NCBI GenBank assembly: GCA_039029355.1
Contig: JBCCGI010000039.1
Coordinates: 1-64,000, forward strand
Length of the DNA stretch: 64,000 nucleotides
DNA from: JBCCGI01 sp039029355
GTDB taxonomy: Bacteria; Planctomycetota; UBA1135; GCA-002686595
Direction: 5' to 3'
Shown here: positions 62,684-64,000 of the stretch, piece by piece
Numbering within the stretch: position 1 is the stretch's first letter
Layout: each line of letters opens with the position of its first letter
Position numbers and translations under genes: made by a program
Notes under the pieces: model-generated
Seen by the model: the letters and a program-made list of their open reading frames with translations, nothing else
Told to the model about the DNA's origin: nothing
Databases searched by the model: none

Positions 62684-63514
62684 TTACGCGGCGCCGGCGA
62701 GCAGGTTGTGCTCGGTGCGCACGTCGCGCAGGTGCCGCAGCGCCCCCCCCATCGCGTCGCGGATGCGGCGCGAGATCCGCAGGCGCGCACGGAAGACGAT
62801 CATCTTCATGTTGGAGCGCCCGACCTGCAGGATCTCGCCGGCCTCCTGGTACGAGAGCCCTTCGACCTCGACCAGGTGCAGCGCGCGCTTGTCGCGCGGG
62901 GCCAGCTCCTGCCAGGCCTTGCCGTAGTGCCACAGGAAGAGCACCCAGGCCGAGCGCAGCAGCACCCGCTCCTCGCCGATCTCGGCGTGGGCCGCGGGGC
63001 ACTCGCGCAGATCCTCGGGCTCCTGCAGGCCCTCGGGCAGCTCCTGGAAGGACAGTCGCCGGCGCGACGAGCCTGCCCGGCGCACGATGTTGCCCGCGAT
63101 CGTCCGCACCCACACCCGGAAGCTGCCGTTGTGGTCGTCGCGGAAGGCCTTCGGGTAGCGGTAGACGTTGACGAAGGTGTCCTGAAGCAACTCGGTCGGG
63201 TCGAGGTGCGCCCGGTTGCGCCGCAGCAGACTCTTGATCCAAGCCAGAACGGGCGCCCGCGTCAGGACGTAGAGCGCCTCGAACACCGGCTGGGAGCGCG
63301 TATCGCGGTAGAGCGCCATCAGCGCGGTCGCGAGGCGGTTCTCGACCGCGTCGTCGGTCTCGCCCTCCAGAGCCTGGGGCTCCACCCCGCGCTCGCGGAG
63401 CGCGCTCATGACCGCCGGCCACGAGGCCAGGCGCGGTGCGGTGGACGAGGATGCAGGGGACTTCGACGCACGGAGACGGGGGCTGGACATGCCCGCCCCT
63501 GTCTCACGGGCCAT
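62684..63514 (-). CDS. ECF-type RNA polymerase sigma factor
   Basis: I take the ATG at 63514 (276 residues); a TTG at 63559 and an ATG at 63490 are in frame too. Region 2 is seen in DPTELLQDTFVNVYRYPKAF with FRVWVRTIAGNIVRR, and region 4 in RDKRALHLVEVEGLSYQEAG and EILQVGRSNMKMIVFRARLR. It has no region 3 and no anti-sigma neighbour. The 75-residue Ser/Ala-rich N-terminal extension is unusual. It lies 63 nt upstream of hutI on the same strand. Confidence 0.9.
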   Translation of the reverse strand: MARETGAGMSSPRLRASKSPASSSTAPRLASWPAVMSALRERGVEPQALEGETDDAVENRLATALMALYRDTRSQPVFEALYVLTRAPVLAWIKSLLRRNRAHLDPTELLQDTFVNVYRYPKAFRDDHNGSFRVWVRTIAGNIVRRAGSSRRRLSFQELPEGLQEPEDLRECPAAHAEIGEERVLLRSAWVLFLWHYGKAWQELAPRDKRALHLVEVEGLSYQEAGEILQVGRSNMKMIVFRARLRISRRIRDAMGGALRHLRDVRTEHNLLAGAA

Positions 63515-63860
63515 ACCAGAGCGGAACGATTTTTCTACCGACAGCCCAAGCCCTTTCAAAAAAGCAAGTTAGGAGCAACACCCCCTAGAAAGCTCGACCC
63601 ACCCGTCCGGTCGCAACGTGCATTCGGCTGTGACCAGCTTGCCCCATTGCGGCAGCCCCACCAACGGGCGCGAAAGCGCACATCCCAAACACGCCGGGGC
63701 GCCGACTCAGCGAGCGCTTTCGCACCCCAGGGCGGAGAAGTAGGGTGAATCCCCTCCGCGAGCCGATAAGGATCGAGCCTTGGGAGCCGGGCAACTCGGC
63801 GACGCACGGCGTACGATATTCCCGGCCGCGGACGCCGACGAAACAGCAGAGTACCGACCG

Positions 63861-64000
63861 TTGAACCTCCCACCGCTCGCTGCGATTCCGCTCCCGGTCC
63901 CACCTGCGGAGATTCCGCTCGGGACCCCGGAAGCGATCGGCCTTGCCGCCCTCGCGCTGTTCTTCTCGGGGCTGTTCGCCATGGTGCGCTCGGCACTCCT
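63861..64000 (+). CDS. N-terminus of a CNNM/DUF21-like membrane protein (right edge)
   Basis: A frame open from a TTG at 63861 to the window end (46 codons). After a Pro-rich start, the hydrophobic LAALALFFSGLFAMVRSALL matches the first helix of CNNM/DUF21 ion transporters (FFSG then small residues). The start codon is not certain and the gene is incomplete. The 300 nt between it and the sigma-factor gene show no other convincing gene; a minus-strand open frame there is basic and of low complexity. Confidence 0.5.
   Translation, partial: MNLPPLAAIPLPVPPAEIPLGTPEAIGLAALALFFSGLFAMVRSAL

Noticed and set aside
63556..63996. 146-codon minus-strand open frame at the right edge
   Set aside because: Basic low-complexity sequence without domain or ribosome-binding site, and it opposes the CNNM-like frame.

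Overview
The window is GC-rich throughout (roughly 70 % by eye) and comes from a Gram-negative bacterium: there are lipoproteins with lipoboxes, a lipopolysaccharide-kinase-like protein, an outer-membrane beta-barrel candidate and a complete 14-subunit complex I. The mix of sulfatase-superfamily enzymes, kelch and LamG secreted proteins, carboxypeptidase-regulatory-like repeats, multihaem cytochromes, propeller-dihaem proteins and an ECF-type sigma factor best fits Planctomycetota or a close relative. That placement is inference; no rRNA or other taxonomic marker lies in the window. I saw no rRNA, tRNA, CRISPR array, insertion sequence or prophage.

Layout. 1-2443 (minus): two secreted proteins of unknown function, the first cut by the left edge. 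2482-8586: a surface-glycan locus read outward from about 5.8 kb. Leftward are an alkaline-phosphatase-superfamily enzyme, a sulfotransferase and a GT4 glycosyltransferase; rightward are a methyltransferase, a Kdo/WaaP-type kinase and another glycosyltransferase. 8597-13508 (plus): a zinc-dependent phospholipase C-like protein, an MFS exporter, a thioesterase and a LamG/kelch protein. 13697-20185: a propeller-dihaem cytochrome, IlvE, a canonical arylsulfatase and a lipoprotein with repeated calcium-binding-type loops.

20305-24619 (plus) is the most interesting part. Two overlapping B12-binding-type radical SAM enzymes are followed 29 nt later by a 56-codon gene for a leader-like peptide ending in ISPRETNVFDK. 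The second enzyme ends in a region shaped like a PqqD-type peptide-recognition domain. Together they look like an undescribed ribosomally made, radical-SAM-modified peptide (RiPP) cassette. 24709-30894 holds a membrane-anchored repeat protein, a pentahaem cytochrome, a single-domain response regulator and a VWA protein.

31070-44516 is a full nuoABCDEFGHIJKLMN operon with nearly every junction overlapping. NuoG is short, ending just after its Fe-S region. 44602-49124 has two PRC-barrel proteins flanking a two-component system. 49351-53651 has an M32 carboxypeptidase whose start lies 4 nt from that of a divergent phosphatase/sulfatase-superfamily lipoprotein, then citrate synthase. 53918-58798 has a membrane protein, a GNAT, a PilZ protein, a beta-barrel candidate, a kelch protein and a small secreted Trp/Tyr-rich protein. 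58880-64000 has a secreted protein paired with a degenerate zinc-peptidase-like protein, HutI, an ECF-type sigma factor and the first codons of a CNNM-like membrane protein.

Metabolically the window supports aerobic respiration (complex I, citrate synthase), branched-chain amino-acid metabolism (IlvE) and histidine breakdown (HutI). Much of the rest concerns the cell envelope.
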